NCBI RefSeq assembly: GCF_002119725.1
Contig: NZ_CP021109.1
Location: forward strand, 3,286,001 to 3,350,000
Length of the DNA: 64,000 nt
Source of the DNA: Bordetella genomosp. 9
Lineage (GTDB): Bacteria > Pseudomonadota > Gammaproteobacteria > Burkholderiales > Burkholderiaceae_B
Direction: 5' to 3'
In this document: piece by piece, positions 52,189 to 62,802 of the stretch
Layout of the letters: every line of letters begins with the position of its first letter
How positions within the stretch are numbered: the stretch's first letter is position 1
Program-made: the position numbers and the translations under genes
Notes under the pieces: generated by a model
Database searches by the model: none
What the model was told of the DNA's origin: nothing
The model's input: the letters and a program-made list of their open reading frames with translations, nothing else

Positions 52189-53328
52189 TCAATCTCTGCG
52201 TACCGCGTCCACCGTCTGGACCGTCTGCGCGCTGGGGAACAGCAACGAGATGAAGCGGTTCCACCGCACCAGATTGCCCGCATCGACAAAGACCACGTCC
52301 TTGGACTCGAGCGGGAATTTCTGTGCGACCGCCATGGCCTGCGGCGACGCGCTGTTCAAACGGAATACTTCCGGTGTCGCGTTGGGAAGAGACCTCACGA
52401 CATAGATGTTCGTCGGATTACTGGTGAGCTGGCTCGGACCAGCCGTTTCGCCCAACGCGTCGCCGAGCGTCAACACGCCATCGCGCATCGTCAGCGCCTG
52501 CGGGACAGTCACTTCTCCCATCACAAAGACCTTGTTCTCGTCGCGCGGCACCACGCGGACGATGTCTCCGGACTGCAGCAGGATGGCGTTCGGGTCGATG
52601 CCCGCCTGCTGAAGCGCCGGCAGATCCACGCGCGTCGTCTGGCCGCCGCGGGTGACGTAGACGCGGCTGCGATCCGCCGTGGCGAGCACGCCGCCGGAAC
52701 GGTTGAGCGCTTCGGGCAGCGTCATCGGCACATCGGTGATCGGCATCGCGCCGGGCGTCTTGACCTCGCCTTCCACGTATACGCGTTTGCTGCGATAACC
52801 TAGCACGCGCACCGTGATTTGAGGATCCTGAATATAGTTGGCCGATCCGCGCGTAAGCACGTTGCGGACTTGCGCCTCCGTCAGTCCGGCTACCTTCACA
52901 AGGCCTACATAGGGGAACTGAATGTAGCCATCCGAGGACACCGGATAGCCCGGAATACCGGCGGCCGTGTCTCCAAGGCTCAGCTCGGTGGGACCCGTTC
53001 CGATGCTGTAGGTCTGCGTCGGAAGAACTAGTTCGGGATGGTCCCAGACCACGATCGAAAGAATGTCGCCCGGTCCGATCACGTAGGGCCGCGGCGTGCC
53101 GATAAGTTTACGAACGTTATCGCTGAGCGGCTGCGCGCGCGCCTGCGCTTCCTGCATGGCGAGCTGCGGCGTGATTTCCTTGACCTCGACCTTTGAGTTC
53201 GGATCGTTGGGATCGACGAGGAAGTCGGATTGGTAGCGCATGCCGGGCGCGAATGCGCAAGCGCCCAACAACGAAACAAGCGCGACCAACAGGCCGCCTC
53301 GGCAAAGCGTGCGAAGGATCGTATTCAT
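52189..53328 (-). CDS. Outer-membrane polysaccharide export lipoprotein (Wza-like)
   Basis: Protein of 379 residues. Lipoprotein signal with lipobox LLGAC (Cys24), then the Poly_export domain (YVIGPGDILSIVVWDHPEL) and SLBB domains (VYVEGEVKTPGAMPITDVP, VFVMGEVTVPQALTMRD). It forms the channel through which polymer exits. It is the first gene of the minus-strand part of the locus and is divergent from the initiating transferase gene; the 240 bp between (53329-53568) has no clear promoter by eye. Confidence 0.94.
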   Translation of the reverse strand: MNTILRTLCRGGLLVALVSLLGACAFAPGMRYQSDFLVDPNDPNSKVEVKEITPQLAMQEAQARAQPLSDNVRKLIGTPRPYVIGPGDILSIVVWDHPELVLPTQTYSIGTGPTELSLGDTAAGIPGYPVSSDGYIQFPYVGLVKVAGLTEAQVRNVLTRGSANYIQDPQITVRVLGYRSKRVYVEGEVKTPGAMPITDVPMTLPEALNRSGGVLATADRSRVYVTRGGQTTRVDLPALQQAGIDPNAILLQSGDIVRVVPRDENKVFVMGEVTVPQALTMRDGVLTLGDALGETAGPSQLTSNPTNIYVVRSLPNATPEVFRLNSASPQAMAVAQKFPLESKDVVFVDAGNLVRWNRFISLLFPSAQTVQTVDAVRRD

Positions 53329-53568
53329 TGGCGTTCCACGGTTAATCGACCGACTGAGGGCCTACTGTTTCGCGGTACTACGGCCGCGTAACGGGTTGCG
53401 ACATTCCACGCGATTTCCGGGGTGCCGCACATTGAGCTGATGGCCTAATACCTCGCATCAGTCCTTTGGACGTTTCGACCCGCATGGGCGCTCCCTATGA
53501 TTTTTCGGTCCACATACCGCGCCGCCGCGATCCGCAGCGACGCCGATCGAATCACTCTGGAGCACGTC

Positions 53569-54978
53569 ATGAATACGTCGTCGGTGAATGTCTCGGGCAG
53601 ACTTGCCGATACGAGCGTCCTGTACAGGCTGACCGATGCCGCCATCGTCGCGGCGGTGGGGCTGGCAGCAACATCGTGGCTGGATGCGCGCCAGGGGCCG
53701 GACATCGCGCCCATCCACGCGATGCTGGTGTATCTGTGCAGCTTCGGCACCATGGCGGTCTTTCCGGCATTCAGGCTGTACACATCGTGGCGCGGCCGCA
53801 GCCTTTTCGATCTGTCCATCCGAAGTCTCGCGGCATGGACGGTCGTGTTCGCGATGGCGATTCTCATCAGCTTCCTGAATCACCAGGTGGGCGCGATCTC
53901 GCGCTTGTGGGCGCTGGTGTGGTACGGGGGAACGGCGGGCGGACTGATCGGCGTGCGCCTCGTCGTGCACGGCATCCTCCGCGAGGCGCGCGACCGGGGA
54001 CTGGACCGCAAGCGCGTGGTGATGATCGGCTTCGGCACGCTTGGACACGACCTGTGGCGCCGCGCTGCCGCCGCACGCAGCTCCGGTTATGAGATCGCGG
54101 GCATCTACGTCAATACCAAAGAGCATCTTCCCGCCCAGGCCCATCACCTGAACTCGCTGAGCGAACTGTCTCCCTTCATCCGCAAGCATGAGATACGCGA
54201 AGTGTGGATCGCGCTTCCGGTCGAATCGAGCCAGCTGGTGCGCGAGGCCATCTATCACCTGCGGCACGATCCCATCGACGTGCGCTGGATTCCGGACGTG
54301 ATGTCGGTGCGGCTACTCGGCCATCGGGTCGATGAATTCCTGGGCGTGCCGGCGATCGAACTGAACAGTCTGCCGGCCGCGGGCATCCGCGGCATGGCGA
54401 AGGAAGTGTTCGACCGGGTATTCGCGTTTTGCGTGCTGGTCGGCCTGTCGCCGCTGCTGCTCGCCATCGCGGCCGCCATCAAGCTGACGTCGCGCGGGCC
54501 TGTGCTCTTCAAGCAGGCGCGGCTCGGCGTCGACGGCAAGGTATTCCAGGTCTACAAGTTCCGCAGCATGACCGTCCACAAGGAACGGGACGGCGTGGTG
54601 ACGCAGGCCACGCGCAACGACTCGCGCGTGACGCGCATCGGCGCTTTCCTGCGCCGCACCAGCCTGGACGAGCTGCCGCAGTTCATCAACGTGCTGCGCG
54701 GCGAAATGTCGGTGGTCGGCCCGCGGCCCCACGCGCTCGAACACAACGAGCAATACAAGGACGTGGTCGCGCGCTACATGATGCGCCACCGCGTCAAACC
54801 GGGGATCACCGGGTGGGCGCAGGTCAACGGCTTCCGCGGGCAGACCGACACGGTCCACAAGATGCGCGACCGCGTCGAGTTCGACCTGTACTACATCCAG
54901 AACTGGACCTTCCTGATGGACCTGCGCATCATCGCCAAGACCGCCCTGTCGGGCTGGACCGGAAAAAATGTCTTCTGA
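53569..54978 (+). CDS. Undecaprenyl-phosphate sugar-1-phosphate transferase (WcaJ-like)
   Basis: Initiating enzyme that loads the first sugar phosphate (usually glucose) on undecaprenyl phosphate. The 469-residue protein has about five N-terminal membrane segments, a CoA-binding-like domain ([13 protein letters not shown] near residue 170) and the C-terminal bacterial sugar transferase domain with [35 protein letters not shown] and the [10 protein letters not shown] motif. ATG 53569 has TGGAG upstream; ATG 53497 is an alternative. The next gene overlaps by 11 bp. Sugar type cannot be read with certainty. Confidence 0.94.
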   Translation: MNTSSVNVSGRLADTSVLYRLTDAAIVAAVGLAATSWLDARQGPDIAPIHAMLVYLCSFGTMAVFPAFRLYTSWRGRSLFDLSIRSLAAWTVVFAMAILISFLNHQVGAISRLWALVWYGGTAGGLIGVRLVVHGILREARDRGLDRKRVVMIGFGTLGHDLWRRAAAARSSGYEIAGIYVNTKEHLPAQAHHLNSLSELSPFIRKHEIREVWIALPVESSQLVREAIYHLRHDPIDVRWIPDVMSVRLLGHRVDEFLGVPAIELNSLPAAGIRGMAKEVFDRVFAFCVLVGLSPLLLAIAAAIKLTSRGPVLFKQARLGVDGKVFQVYKFRSMTVHKERDGVVTQATRNDSRVTRIGAFLRRTSLDELPQFINVLRGEMSVVGPRPHALEHNEQYKDVVARYMMRHRVKPGITGWAQVNGFRGQTDTVHKMRDRVEFDLYYIQNWTFLMDLRIIAKTALSGWTGKNVF

Positions 54979-55471
54979 CGCGCAGGCTGTTCCCAGCGCC
55001 GGCAGGCTGAGCCCCGAACGATTCCGGCAGGCCGTCGACATGCTGCCGCTGGTTTCCATCGACCTTCTGGTGCGCGACCCGCGCGGCCGCTATCTGCTCG
55101 GCCTGCGCGGCAACCCGCCCGCGCAACGGCACTGGTTCGTGCCGGGCGGCCGCATCCGCAAAGGCGAGGCGCTGGCCGACGCCCTGCGGCGGCTGTCGCG
55201 CGAAGAGCTGGGCGTGGCGCTGCCGCCGTCGCAATGGCGCTTCCAGGGCGTGTACGAACACTTCTACGACGTCAATTTCGCCGGCGAGCCCGGCATGGCC
55301 ACGCACTACGTCGTTCTGGCCTATGAGACCCGGCTGGGGCAGGAATCGCTCCCCGCCTCGCTGCCCGCGACCCAGCACCTGGGCTATCGCTGGGACACCC
55401 CCGAGGAAGCCGCCGCCGCTGCGGACGTGCATCCCTACACCAAGGCATACTTCACGGAGCAACATCAATGA
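54968..55471 (+). CDS. gmm: GDP-mannose mannosyl hydrolase-like Nudix protein
   Basis: Nudix-fold protein of 167 residues. It has the Gmm variant of the Nudix box, GGRIRKGEALADALRRLSREE with RLSREELG in place of REUxEE, and the family stretch GVYEHFYDVNFAGEPG, which match E. coli Gmm. The enzyme hydrolyses GDP-mannose or GDP-glucose. It sits in the GDP-mannose/fucose section of the locus, overlapped by wcaJ-like on one side and manC by ATGA on the other, as in colanic acid clusters where it may tune the GDP-sugar pool. Confidence 0.88.
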   Translation: MSSDAQAVPSAGRLSPERFRQAVDMLPLVSIDLLVRDPRGRYLLGLRGNPPAQRHWFVPGGRIRKGEALADALRRLSREELGVALPPSQWRFQGVYEHFYDVNFAGEPGMATHYVVLAYETRLGQESLPASLPATQHLGYRWDTPEEAAAAADVHPYTKAYFTEQHQ

Positions 55472-56892
55472 CTCGACCCTACCCCGAGTTTCGCCCCGTC
55501 ATCCTCTGCGGCGGATCCGGATCGCGCCTGTGGCCGCTGTCCCGCGAGCTGCTGCCCAAGCAGTTCATCCGGTTGACCGGCGAACGCAGCCTGCTGCAGA
55601 ACACCGTGATGCGTCTGGTCAATACCGCCGGCGCCGACCGCCCGCTGCTGGTGTGCAACGACGCGCACCGCTTCATCGCCGCCGAACAAATGCAGGAGCT
55701 GGCCAAGGTGCAGGCGGAACTGCTGCTCGAACCCTGCGCGCGCAACACGGCGCCCGCCATCGCGGCCGCCGTATTGCGGGCCACACGGGACGGCGACGAC
55801 CCGGTCATGCTGGTCGTGCCTTCCGACCACGTCATGGAAGAAGGCGAAGCGCTGCGCGAGGCCTTCCGCCTGGCCCATGAAGCCGCCAGCCAGGGCGCGC
55901 TGGTGACCTTCGGCGTGCGCCCGACGGCCCCGCTCACCGGCTACGGCTACCTGCGCACGTCGCCGTCCGACGCGCCCTGGCACCGCGTCGAAGCCTTCGT
56001 GGAGAAACCCAACGCCGAACGCGCCGCGGAGTTCCTGCGCGAAGGCGGCTATTACTGGAACAGCGGCATGTTCGCCTTCCGGGCGTCCGTATTCCTGCAC
56101 GAACTGGAACGCCATGCGCCGGCCATGCTCGACGCCGTACGCACCGCCGTGCGCGACGGCACGGGCGACGACGTCGCCTTCAAGCTGGGCGCGGAGGCTT
56201 TCGCCGCCTGCCCCAGCGACTCCATCGACTACGCGGTCATGGAACGGACCGACAGCGCTGTGGCCGTTCCGTTGGACGCCGGCTGGAGCGACGTGGGCGC
56301 ATGGGATGCCGTATGGGACATCGCCGCCAAATGCCCGGACGGCAACTCGGTTTCGGGCGACGTCCTCATCGAGGACTCGCGCAACTGCCTGGTCCATGCA
56401 ACGAACCGGCTGGTGGCGACGATCGGGCTCGACAACATCGTCGTGATCGAAACCGCCGATGCCGTTCTGGTCGTGCACAAGGACCATACCCAGGACGTCA
56501 AGCGCGTGGTGGAGACCTTCCGCACCCAGCATCGCAGCGAAATGGCGCATCACCGCGAGGTCAAGCGCCCCTGGGGTTCCTATGACTCCATCGGGCAGGG
56601 ACCGCGCTACCAGATCAAGCGCATCACCGTGAAGCCGGGCGCGCGCCTGTCGTCGCAGATGCATCACCATCGCGCGGAACACTGGGTCGTCGTGTCCGGC
56701 ACCGCGCGTATCCACAATGGCGACCGCACTTTCCTTTTGACAGAGAACCAATCCACCTACATCCCGCTCGGCGAGGTTCACTGCCTGGAGAACCCCGGCA
56801 AGATCCCGCTGGAACTCATCGAGGTGCAATCCGGCGCCTATCTGGGCGAAGACGACATCGTCCGTTTCGAAGATATGTACGGGCGGGTCTGA
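55468..56892 (+). CDS. manC: Mannose-1-phosphate guanylyltransferase / mannose-6-phosphate isomerase
   Basis: Bifunctional enzyme of 474 residues. The N-terminal pyrophosphorylase domain has LCGGSGSRLWPLSRELLPKQF. The C-terminal cupin domain has RPWGSYDSI, KPGARLSSQMHHHRAEHWVVV and the metal-binding His and Glu residues of PMI type II. It makes GDP-mannose from mannose-1-phosphate and interconverts fructose-6-P and mannose-6-P. The intervening phosphomannomutase step has no credible gene here, because the neighbouring mutase homologue is degenerate. Confidence 0.95.
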   Translation: MTRPYPEFRPVILCGGSGSRLWPLSRELLPKQFIRLTGERSLLQNTVMRLVNTAGADRPLLVCNDAHRFIAAEQMQELAKVQAELLLEPCARNTAPAIAAAVLRATRDGDDPVMLVVPSDHVMEEGEALREAFRLAHEAASQGALVTFGVRPTAPLTGYGYLRTSPSDAPWHRVEAFVEKPNAERAAEFLREGGYYWNSGMFAFRASVFLHELERHAPAMLDAVRTAVRDGTGDDVAFKLGAEAFAACPSDSIDYAVMERTDSAVAVPLDAGWSDVGAWDAVWDIAAKCPDGNSVSGDVLIEDSRNCLVHATNRLVATIGLDNIVVIETADAVLVVHKDHTQDVKRVVETFRTQHRSEMAHHREVKRPWGSYDSIGQGPRYQIKRITVKPGARLSSQMHHHRAEHWVVVSGTARIHNGDRTFLLTENQSTYIPLGEVHCLENPGKIPLELIEVQSGAYLGEDDIVRFEDMYGRV

Positions 56893-56904
56893 CCGCTGCC
56901 GCGC

Positions 56905-56934
56905 CGCGCCCGTGCGCGGGCGCGACATTCTTTT
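56905..56934 (+). terminator. Hairpin with T-rich tail after manC
   Basis: Perfect 8-bp arms CGCGCCCG / CGGGCGCG around a TGCG loop, then ACATTCTTTTCC. It lies 13 bp past the manC stop and before the 160-bp gap to gmd, so gmd probably starts a separate transcript or is read at reduced level. Confidence 0.6.
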
Positions 56935-57052
56935 CCAGCCGGCGCGGAGCCGGCGCCCGCGCGGGCCGACGACGTCCTAGACCTTCCGGCGGATACACCG
57001 GCCAGCGCGACCTCAGTACTCTTCTCGAACACTCAGCCATAAGGACACAGCC

Positions 57053-58165
57053 ATGCCAAAACGGGCATTGATTACGGGAATCACCGGCCAGGACGGCGCC
57101 TATCTCGCCGAGTTCCTCCTGGACAAAGGCTATGAGGTGCATGGCATCAAGCGCCGCGCCTCGCTGTTCAACACCGCCCGTATCGACCATCTGTATCAGG
57201 ACCCGCACAAGACGCCGCGCAACTTCGTCCTGCACCACGGCGACATGACGGATTCCTGCAGCCTTATCCGCATCGTGCAGGCGGTGCAGCCGGACGAGAT
57301 CTACAACCTGGCGGCGCAAAGCCACGTGGGCGTTTCCTTCGAGGAGCCGGAATACACGGCCAATGCCGACGCGCTGGGCACCCTGCGACTGCTGGAAGCC
57401 ATGCGCATCCTCAAGCTGGAGGATCGTACCCGGCTGTACCAGGCCTCCACATCCGAACTCTACGGCCTGGTGCAGGAAGTGCCGCAGCGCGAGACCACGC
57501 CCTTCTACCCGCGCAGCCCCTACGCCGTCGCCAAGCTGTACGCATACTGGATCTGCGTGAACTATCGCGAAGCCTATGGCATGTACGCCTGCAACGGCAT
57601 CCTGTTCAACCACGAGTCGCCGCGCCGCGGCGAGACCTTCGTCACGCGCAAGATCACCCGCGCGCTGGCGCGCATCGCGCTCGGCCTTGAAGACTGCCTG
57701 TACCTGGGGAATCTGTCGGCCAAGCGCGACTGGGGCCATGCGCGCGACTACGTCGAAATGCAGTGGATGATGCTGCAGCAGGAAAAGCCCGAGGACTTCG
57801 TCATCGCCACCGGCATGCAGTACAGCGTACGCGACTTCATCAACGTGGCCGCGCGCGAGCTGGGACTGCTGCTCGCATGGGAAGGCGAGGGAGTGAACGA
57901 GACGGCGACCGTGCTGCTCAGTCCCGCCTACGACGCCGTCAAACCCGGCCAGGTCATCGTCCGCGTGGACCCGCGCTACTTCCGCCCGACCGAAGTCGAA
58001 ACCCTGCTCGGCGACCCGACCAAAGCCCGCGAAAAACTGGGCTGGACGCCGCGCACCACCTTCGAAGGGCTGGTCAAGGAAATGATCGCCGCCGACCTGA
58101 AGGAAGCGCAGCGCGATGCGCTGGTCGAGCAGAACGGCTACGAAGTCTACGCCTACAAGGAGTAG
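57053..58165 (+). CDS. gmd: GDP-mannose 4,6-dehydratase
   Basis: Extended SDR enzyme of 370 residues converting GDP-mannose to GDP-4-keto-6-deoxymannose. NADP fingerprint [18 protein letters not shown], the conserved [15 protein letters not shown], the catalytic YAVAK (Tyr-Lys) and the [17 protein letters not shown] stretch are typical. It is followed by GDP-fucose synthase only 4 bp after the stop, which indicates the fucose rather than the rhamnose or perosamine branch. Confidence 0.97.
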   Translation: MPKRALITGITGQDGAYLAEFLLDKGYEVHGIKRRASLFNTARIDHLYQDPHKTPRNFVLHHGDMTDSCSLIRIVQAVQPDEIYNLAAQSHVGVSFEEPEYTANADALGTLRLLEAMRILKLEDRTRLYQASTSELYGLVQEVPQRETTPFYPRSPYAVAKLYAYWICVNYREAYGMYACNGILFNHESPRRGETFVTRKITRALARIALGLEDCLYLGNLSAKRDWGHARDYVEMQWMMLQQEKPEDFVIATGMQYSVRDFINVAARELGLLLAWEGEGVNETATVLLSPAYDAVKPGQVIVRVDPRYFRPTEVETLLGDPTKAREKLGWTPRTTFEGLVKEMIAADLKEAQRDALVEQNGYEVYAYKE

Positions 58166-58169
58166 CGAG

Positions 58170-59123
58170 ATGGCAGACCTCGACCAGCACGTATTCGTGG
58201 CCGGCCATCGCGGCATGGTGGGTTCCGCCATCGTGCGCGAATTGGGCCGGCGCGGCTATCGCAACATCGTCACGCGCGCGCATCACGAACTGGATCTAGA
58301 GAACCAGAACCAGGTCAACCGCTTCTTCTGCACGCAGCCCGTCGACACGGTGTACCTGGCGGCGGCGAAAGTGGGCGGCATCCTCGCCAACAACACATAT
58401 CCGGTGGACTTCCTGTACCGCAACCTGATGATGGAATGCAATGTGATCCATGCGGCGTTCGCGGCAGGGGTCAAGCGCCTGATGTTCCTGGGCTCTTCCT
58501 GCATCTATCCCAAGATGGCGCCGCAGCCGATGCGCGAGGACGCCCTGTTGACCGGTCCTCTGGAGCCGACCAACGAGCCCTATGCCGTCGCCAAAATCGC
58601 AGGGCTGAAGCTGTGCGAGGCCTATAACCGGCAGTACGGCACGCGGTATCTGTGCGCCATGCCGACCAACCTGTACGGGCCCAACGACAACTACGACCTG
58701 AACAACAGCCACGTCCTGCCGGCGCTGATCCGCAAGTTCCACGAGGCGCGCGAACAGGGCGCGCCCACCGTGACGATCTGGGGCACCGGACGGCCGCGGC
58801 GCGAGTTCCTGCACGTCGATGACCTGGCCCGCGCCTGCGTCATGCTGATGGAATCGGACGCGGCCGAAGGGGTCTACAACATCGGCGTCGGCACGGACGT
58901 CTCCATCGCCGAACTGGCCGCGCTGGTGGCGCAGGTGGTGGGGTACCAGGGTGATCTGGTCTACGACACGAGCAAGCCGGATGGCACGCCACGCAAGCTG
59001 CTGGACGTCAGCCGCGTCCAGGCGCTGGGATGGCGCGCCGAAATGGGGCTGCGCCAGGGCATAGAGGCCACCTACCACGACTATCTGCGCCATGCCGCCG
59101 GGCAGGCGCTGCCGCTGGCCTAG
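58170..59123 (+). CDS. fcl: GDP-L-fucose synthase
   Basis: Epimerase-reductase of 317 residues that turns the Gmd product into GDP-L-fucose. [16 protein letters not shown] is the NADP motif, [14 protein letters not shown] and [11 protein letters not shown] (Tyr-Lys) are conserved, and [21 protein letters not shown] is the family hallmark. Start ATG 58170 is 4 bp after the gmd stop; the preceding AAGGAG serves as ribosome site. Confidence 0.96.
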   Translation: MADLDQHVFVAGHRGMVGSAIVRELGRRGYRNIVTRAHHELDLENQNQVNRFFCTQPVDTVYLAAAKVGGILANNTYPVDFLYRNLMMECNVIHAAFAAGVKRLMFLGSSCIYPKMAPQPMREDALLTGPLEPTNEPYAVAKIAGLKLCEAYNRQYGTRYLCAMPTNLYGPNDNYDLNNSHVLPALIRKFHEAREQGAPTVTIWGTGRPRREFLHVDDLARACVMLMESDAAEGVYNIGVGTDVSIAELAALVAQVVGYQGDLVYDTSKPDGTPRKLLDVSRVQALGWRAEMGLRQGIEATYHDYLRHAAGQALPLA

Positions 59124-59197
59124 GCAAGGCCGGCGGCGTTTCGAGAGGCGGGTCTTTCGACAGGGCCCAGCGCAAACCGACAGGGGGATTCGCGTTC

Positions 59198-60514
59198 ATG
59201 CGTGCGCTCGTCAGGAAATACATCGCCGGCAACGCCTCGTTCTGGGGGTTGATGGAGTACGGGCTGGGTCCGCTCATCGCGCTGGCGGCCACGCCGGTGC
59301 TGCTGCGCCAGCTCGGCACCGTCGGCTTCGGACAGTTTGCGATGATCATGGCCCTGGCGGGCTTCGGCAATGTGGCCAATCTGGGCGCCGCGGTGACGGG
59401 AACCAAGCTGGTATCGGAACGGCTGCATGAACCGGGCGGCGCCATGCGCGGCGCCGGCGTCAGCTTCGCGCTGGTGGGTTGCGCGCTGATCTTCGTCGTG
59501 GCCGTCGCGCTCGCCGTATGGGGCGCGGTATCGTGGCTGTGGCCGGCCGCCACCTTCGGCGGCATCCCGGTGTCCACGCTGGCGCTGCCCGCGATCACCG
59601 TCTATCTGAGCCAGCAGTTCGACCAGCTTTTCACGGGCTGCCTGAAGGGGCGCGAAGCCTTCGCCACCACGGCGCTGTGCGAAGTTGGCGGGCGCTTCAC
59701 CGCCTACACGGTCACGTGCACGGTCGCCATGCTGACGCAATCGCCCACACTGGCCAGCCTGACCCAGGCGGGCGGCCTGCTGGCCACCGGGCTGCTGAAG
59801 ATGCACCTGTTCGCGCGCCGGGATGGCCATGCCGTCGTTCGGCCCCTGCCCGACCGCAAGGCCATGGGCGACGCGTTCCGGTTCTCGCGCTGGTCATGGC
59901 TGAACAGCCTGAGCGCCGTGGCGTTCGGCTCGGTCGACCGCATCCTGGTGGGCTCGCTGCTGGGGCCCGCCACGCTGGCGATCTACACCATCGGCGCTCA
60001 GGTGGGTCAGATGATCCATACCGCTTCGGTCGCCGTTTTCCAGAAGACCATGCCCAGGGTCAGCCATCTGGCGTCCCGTCCGGACGGCGATCGCGCCGTC
60101 GGACGCGAAGTGCGGCGCCTGATGGCCGTCAATCTGACCCTGTCGGTGCTGGGTTCGGCCGCGGCGCTCACATTGAGCGCGCCGCTGCTGTCGCTGATGC
60201 TCGGTCACGCCTACAGTCCCGCGCATCTCGACACGTTCCGGCTGCTGATCCTGGCGGCAGGGCTGCTGTCGCTGAACGTCGTCGCGCACTTTTCTCTGCT
60301 CGGCATGGGCAACAGCCGCGCCGTCGCGGTGCTCAACGGCCTGGCCGGCGTCAGCATGGTCTGCGTGCTTTTCATGCTGGTCGCCCCTGTCGGCGAAAGC
60401 GCGGCAGGGTGGGCGCGCATCGCGTATTCCGTCACCACGCTGTGGGGGATTTACCTGGCGCTGCGGCAGTCGCGCCCGCCAGCCTACGTACCCGCTCCAA
60501 CCGCAACACGGTAG
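59198..60514 (+). CDS. Polysaccharide flippase (Wzx-like)
   Basis: Inner-membrane protein of 438 residues with about 12 hydrophobic segments of the MATE/PST type. It moves the lipid-linked repeat unit to the periplasmic face. The start at 59198 (MRALVRKY) has AGGGGG upstream and matches the usual N terminus; the longer frame was rejected. It lies between the GDP-fucose synthase and glycosyltransferase genes, typical of Wzx/Wzy-dependent clusters. Confidence 0.88.
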   Translation: MRALVRKYIAGNASFWGLMEYGLGPLIALAATPVLLRQLGTVGFGQFAMIMALAGFGNVANLGAAVTGTKLVSERLHEPGGAMRGAGVSFALVGCALIFVVAVALAVWGAVSWLWPAATFGGIPVSTLALPAITVYLSQQFDQLFTGCLKGREAFATTALCEVGGRFTAYTVTCTVAMLTQSPTLASLTQAGGLLATGLLKMHLFARRDGHAVVRPLPDRKAMGDAFRFSRWSWLNSLSAVAFGSVDRILVGSLLGPATLAIYTIGAQVGQMIHTASVAVFQKTMPRVSHLASRPDGDRAVGREVRRLMAVNLTLSVLGSAAALTLSAPLLSLMLGHAYSPAHLDTFRLLILAAGLLSLNVVAHFSLLGMGNSRAVAVLNGLAGVSMVCVLFMLVAPVGESAAGWARIAYSVTTLWGIYLALRQSRPPAYVPAPTATR

Positions 60515-60522
60515 TTTCCAAG

Positions 60523-61440
60523 ATGCTGAGGTCCCTGATGCGCAAGCGCCATCTGAAATCCACCCAAACCCTGGTCGACTTCGTCAGCCGCCTGCAAGTG
60601 CCGCCACCGCCACCGGACACGAACCTGCCGAAGATCACGGTGGTGACGCCCTCCTACAACCAGGCCCGCTTTCTGGAGCGGACCATCCTGTCGGTGTTGA
60701 ACCAGGGATATCCCAACCTGGAATACATCATCATGGACGGCGGCTCCACCGACGGCAGCGTGGACATCATCCGCAAGTACGAGCCGTACCTGACCTACTG
60801 GGAGAGCAAGCCGGACCGCGGCCAGTCGCACGCGATCAACAAGGGGTTCGCCATGGCCACCGGCGACTATGTGGGCTGGCAGAACTCGGACGACCTTTAC
60901 TTTCCGGGGGCCCTCATCAAGCTCGGGCGCGTCGCGGCCAAGCGGAGGCCGCCCATCGTGAACGGGCACCTTTATATCGCCGATGGCGACAATCGGATAT
61001 TCCGGCACGTCTACTACATCCCCCTTACGCGGGCCAAGCTGACGGTGGTGCGGGCCTCCATCCCGAACCAGGTCGCGCTGTTCCGGCGGGATTGCCTGGA
61101 ACGGCATGGCCTGCTGAAGGAGGAGATGCGCTATTGCATGGACCTGGAACTGTGGAGCCGGCTGCTGCGCGATGGCCCCAACGTCATCGTGCCGGGCGCC
61201 ATGGGCGTGTATACGGCGCACGAGGAGACCAAGACGGCGCTGCTGCAGGACGTGCTTGAGCGCGAGCGCGAACAGATCATCAGCGACATCCGCGCCACCG
61301 AGCCCGGCATGGGGCGGTTCTTCGGACTGTCGTGCCGCGCGGCCAAAGTCGCCGCGCACGCGCGCCAGGGCGACCTGGACTATCTGCTGGACAAACTGGT
61401 GCACAAGGTCGCCGGCCGCGACGACTGGCATGCACACTAG
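60523..61440 (+). CDS. Glycosyltransferase, family 2
   Basis: GT-A fold enzyme of 305 residues, with TVVTPSYNQARFLERTI, MDGGSTDGSVDII and GWQNSDDLYFPG (the DxD-like metal site) and a C-terminal region with CMDLELWSRL. No membrane segment; it acts at the cytoplasmic face on the lipid-linked intermediate. The start at 60523 is 8 bp after the flippase stop. The donor sugar is unknown. Confidence 0.9.
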   Translation: MLRSLMRKRHLKSTQTLVDFVSRLQVPPPPPDTNLPKITVVTPSYNQARFLERTILSVLNQGYPNLEYIIMDGGSTDGSVDIIRKYEPYLTYWESKPDRGQSHAINKGFAMATGDYVGWQNSDDLYFPGALIKLGRVAAKRRPPIVNGHLYIADGDNRIFRHVYYIPLTRAKLTVVRASIPNQVALFRRDCLERHGLLKEEMRYCMDLELWSRLLRDGPNVIVPGAMGVYTAHEETKTALLQDVLEREREQIISDIRATEPGMGRFFGLSCRAAKVAAHARQGDLDYLLDKLVHKVAGRDDWHAH

Positions 61441-61449
61441 GGGCGGGCC

Positions 61450-62802
61450 ATGCAACGCTATCGGCACATATCCACCCTGCCCCTGCTTTGCGCCTTCGTG
61501 TTCAGCGCGCTCGCGCTGAGCAACGAATCGCTGGTCATCGCCGTGGGCGGGTTCAAGCTGTCCTCCTTCGACCTGATATTCGTGGCGATCGTATTCGTCA
61601 AATTCCTGCGGCTGGCAGACGGTCAGGCCTATACCCTGCCGCCGCCGCGCGTGGCGGTGCTGATGGGGCTGAACCTTCTGGTCACCGCCTACCTGCTGTT
61701 CAAGGCGCCGCCGCCGCCCGGTATCGAGACCGGCGACGTCGCGCGCGACCTGCGGATCGTCTTCTACTTCCTGGCCACGCCGTACCTTTGCTACAAGGAC
61801 ATCGACAGCTTGGAGGCCTACCGCAAGCTGCAATGGACCATCGTCTTTTCCGGGATGACGGTGTCTTCCCTGATGCTGATCAAGCAGCTGATCGGTTTCA
61901 GCACGGTCGACCCCGTCCGCGACGTGAATCTGGGCATCTGGATCCTGCCCATGTCCATCGTCTCCATCCTCTATTTCCGGGAAGAACTGGGCTTGAAGTC
62001 GCGCACAGCCTATCTGTTCATGATGTTCATGTTCCTGGCCCTGGTGTTCTCGCTCAATCGAAGCCAGTACCTGCAGCTGGCGCTGACGGTGACCATCGCC
62101 GTGCTGCTGGGTGCGCGCGTGGGCGCGTTGCGCAAGGCCACGCTGCTCTTCGCGCCGGCCATCATCGCCGGACTGCTCGTGTTCTATGCCATCGGCTACC
62201 TGGACGTCCTGGCGCAACGCGTGCTCACGGTGGAAACCCTGGACGAGGACTCCAGCTACGGCGCACGCGTGCAGGAATACGAAGGGCAGATGAAGCTGTG
62301 GCGGGAAAAGCCGATGTTCGGACACGGGGCCGGCTTCCGCAGCTGGGTGATGGGCGAGGAAGGGTTCGAACTGAGCACCTTCGCGCACAACTCCTGGGCT
62401 TTCTACCTGATGAAGTTCGGCATCGTCGGGACGGCGATCATCATGGGTCCGTGCCTGCTGCTGATGCTCATGGCCCTGGGGCGCCGCTACGGCGACCCGG
62501 CCCTGGAGATGCACCGCCGCTATCTGATTGCCGGCGCCCCGATCTACATCCTGATCGACTCGATGTCGGGCGGCCTGGCCTATGCGCCCAAGACGGCGCT
62601 GACCGGCTTTCTCCTGTGCTACTGCCTTTCCCTGCTACGCAACTATCGACCCATGCCTTCACCATATGCCACGCATGTGGGGCCGATCGCGCCGGTGCAA
62701 CCTGTCGCACCCGCCTGGCCGCCCCGGCGCGACCCGCGCCCGACCGTTCCCGGGCCGACGCCCGGCAAACCCGCCTTTCCGAGGTTGCCGCACCATGGTT
62801 GA
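61450..62802 (+). CDS. O-antigen ligase/polymerase-family protein (Wzy-like)
   Basis: Polytopic membrane protein of 450 residues with about 10-11 hydrophobic segments. The Wzy_C-like region is found near TVETLDEDSSYGARVQEYE and the following FGHGAGFRSWV, AHNSWAFYLMKFGIVG, which is the large periplasmic loop and adjacent helix of this family. A proline-rich cytoplasmic tail (about residues 410-450) follows. It probably polymerises the repeat unit. The next gene begins 8 bp before its end. Confidence 0.85.
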   Translation: MQRYRHISTLPLLCAFVFSALALSNESLVIAVGGFKLSSFDLIFVAIVFVKFLRLADGQAYTLPPPRVAVLMGLNLLVTAYLLFKAPPPPGIETGDVARDLRIVFYFLATPYLCYKDIDSLEAYRKLQWTIVFSGMTVSSLMLIKQLIGFSTVDPVRDVNLGIWILPMSIVSILYFREELGLKSRTAYLFMMFMFLALVFSLNRSQYLQLALTVTIAVLLGARVGALRKATLLFAPAIIAGLLVFYAIGYLDVLAQRVLTVETLDEDSSYGARVQEYEGQMKLWREKPMFGHGAGFRSWVMGEEGFELSTFAHNSWAFYLMKFGIVGTAIIMGPCLLLMLMALGRRYGDPALEMHRRYLIAGAPIYILIDSMSGGLAYAPKTALTGFLLCYCLSLLRNYRPMPSPYATHVGPIAPVQPVAPAWPPRRDPRPTVPGPTPGKPAFPRLPHHG